From assembly GCA_022572335.1 (NCBI GenBank), contig JACZWD010000175.1, positions 1 through 5,501 of the forward strand: a stretch of 5,501 nucleotides of DNA, in the 5' to 3' direction. Numbering within the stretch: the stretch's first letter is position 1; each line of letters begins with the position of its first letter. This stretch comes from Pseudomonadota bacterium (lineage in GTDB: Bacteria > Pseudomonadota > Alphaproteobacteria > Rhodospirillales > 2-02-FULL-58-16). The position numbers were made by a program, and so were the translations under genes. The notes under the pieces are model-generated. The model made no database searches. It saw only the letters and a list, made by a program, of their open reading frames with translations, and was not told the origin of the DNA. Below are positions 5,361 through 5,501 of this stretch, one piece after another.

Positions 5361-5501
5361 CTACGCCGCCTGGGCCAGAACCTTGTCCAGGTAGTCGTCG
5401 ATGTGGCCGTTGAGGATATCCATGTGGTCGGCGTAGAAATGGTCGCCGCCTTCGATCACCCGGTAGTCGATGGTGATGTTCTTCTGGCTGGAGACCTTTT
5501 G
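5361..5501 (-). CDS. C-terminal end of an alpha/beta-hydrolase-like protein (partial)
   Basis: Only the last 46 codons and the TAG stop (plus-strand CTA at 5361-5363) are inside the window; the start lies beyond the right edge. The visible chain includes ITIDYRVIEGGDHFY, then HMDILNGHIDDYLDKVLAQAA. The IxGxDHFF/Y motif followed by a closing amphipathic helix is typical of small alpha/beta-hydrolases (serine-esterase type), in which this His is the catalytic triad His. The nucleophile elbow and acid residue are not visible, so the substrate cannot be named. The stop lies 14 bp from the anmK stop, tail to tail, and the gap ends in the palindrome GGGCCGGCCC (5352-5361), which could fold in both transcripts but has no T-run. 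Confidence 0.8.
   Translation of the reverse strand, partial: QKVSSQKNITIDYRVIEGGDHFYADHMDILNGHIDDYLDKVLAQAA

Noticed and set aside
1..5501. Mobile element, CRISPR array, tRNA or rRNA
   Set aside because: No transposase-like protein, no regularly spaced repeats, no cloverleaf-like segment or rRNA-like stretch could be seen by eye on either strand.

Overview
This window is GC-rich chromosomal DNA (third codon positions are almost all G or C in the long genes). It most likely comes from an alphaproteobacterium of the Rhodospirillales type. The clues are the GC-rich codon use, the small CspA protein followed by a short Arg/Lys-rich protein beginning MPRRPNYKFE, the divergent tyrS/anmK pair, and a tyrosyl-tRNA synthetase with a KMGKT signature loop. 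No rRNA, tRNA, transposase, CRISPR array or phage gene was seen. The taxonomic placement is inference from gene content, not a database result.

Layout, left to right. (1) 1-1570, + strand: a lipoate-protein ligase A-like enzyme fused to a C-terminal DUF116 cysteine-rich domain. Its first few residues lie outside the window, and the reading frame breaks near base 226. (2) 1571-1805: an AT-richer leader leading into cspA. (3) 1806-2015, +: a 69-residue cold-shock protein. (4) 2126-2380, +: an 84-residue hypothetical protein with a basic helical front and an acidic Pro/Gln/Glu tail encoded by a 15-bp tandem repeat. (5) 2381-2856: 476 bp without a convincing gene, holding a perfect 13-bp tandem duplication and a GC stem-loop. 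(6) 2857-4110, -: tyrS. (7) 4111-4239: a divergent promoter region. (8) 4240-5346, +: anmK, converging on (9) 5361-5501, -: the last 46 codons of an alpha/beta-hydrolase-like protein that continues past the right edge.

Functionally this is mostly housekeeping. TyrS charges tRNA-Tyr, AnmK recycles the murein sugar anhydro-MurNAc, CspA is a nucleic-acid chaperone, and the ligase-DUF116 fusion points to attachment of lipoate or a related cofactor. The genes do not form one obvious operon; tyrS and anmK only share an upstream region. No new multi-gene system is visible. The parts least explained by known biology are the ligase-DUF116 fusion, its frame break, and the repeat-tailed small protein downstream of cspA.
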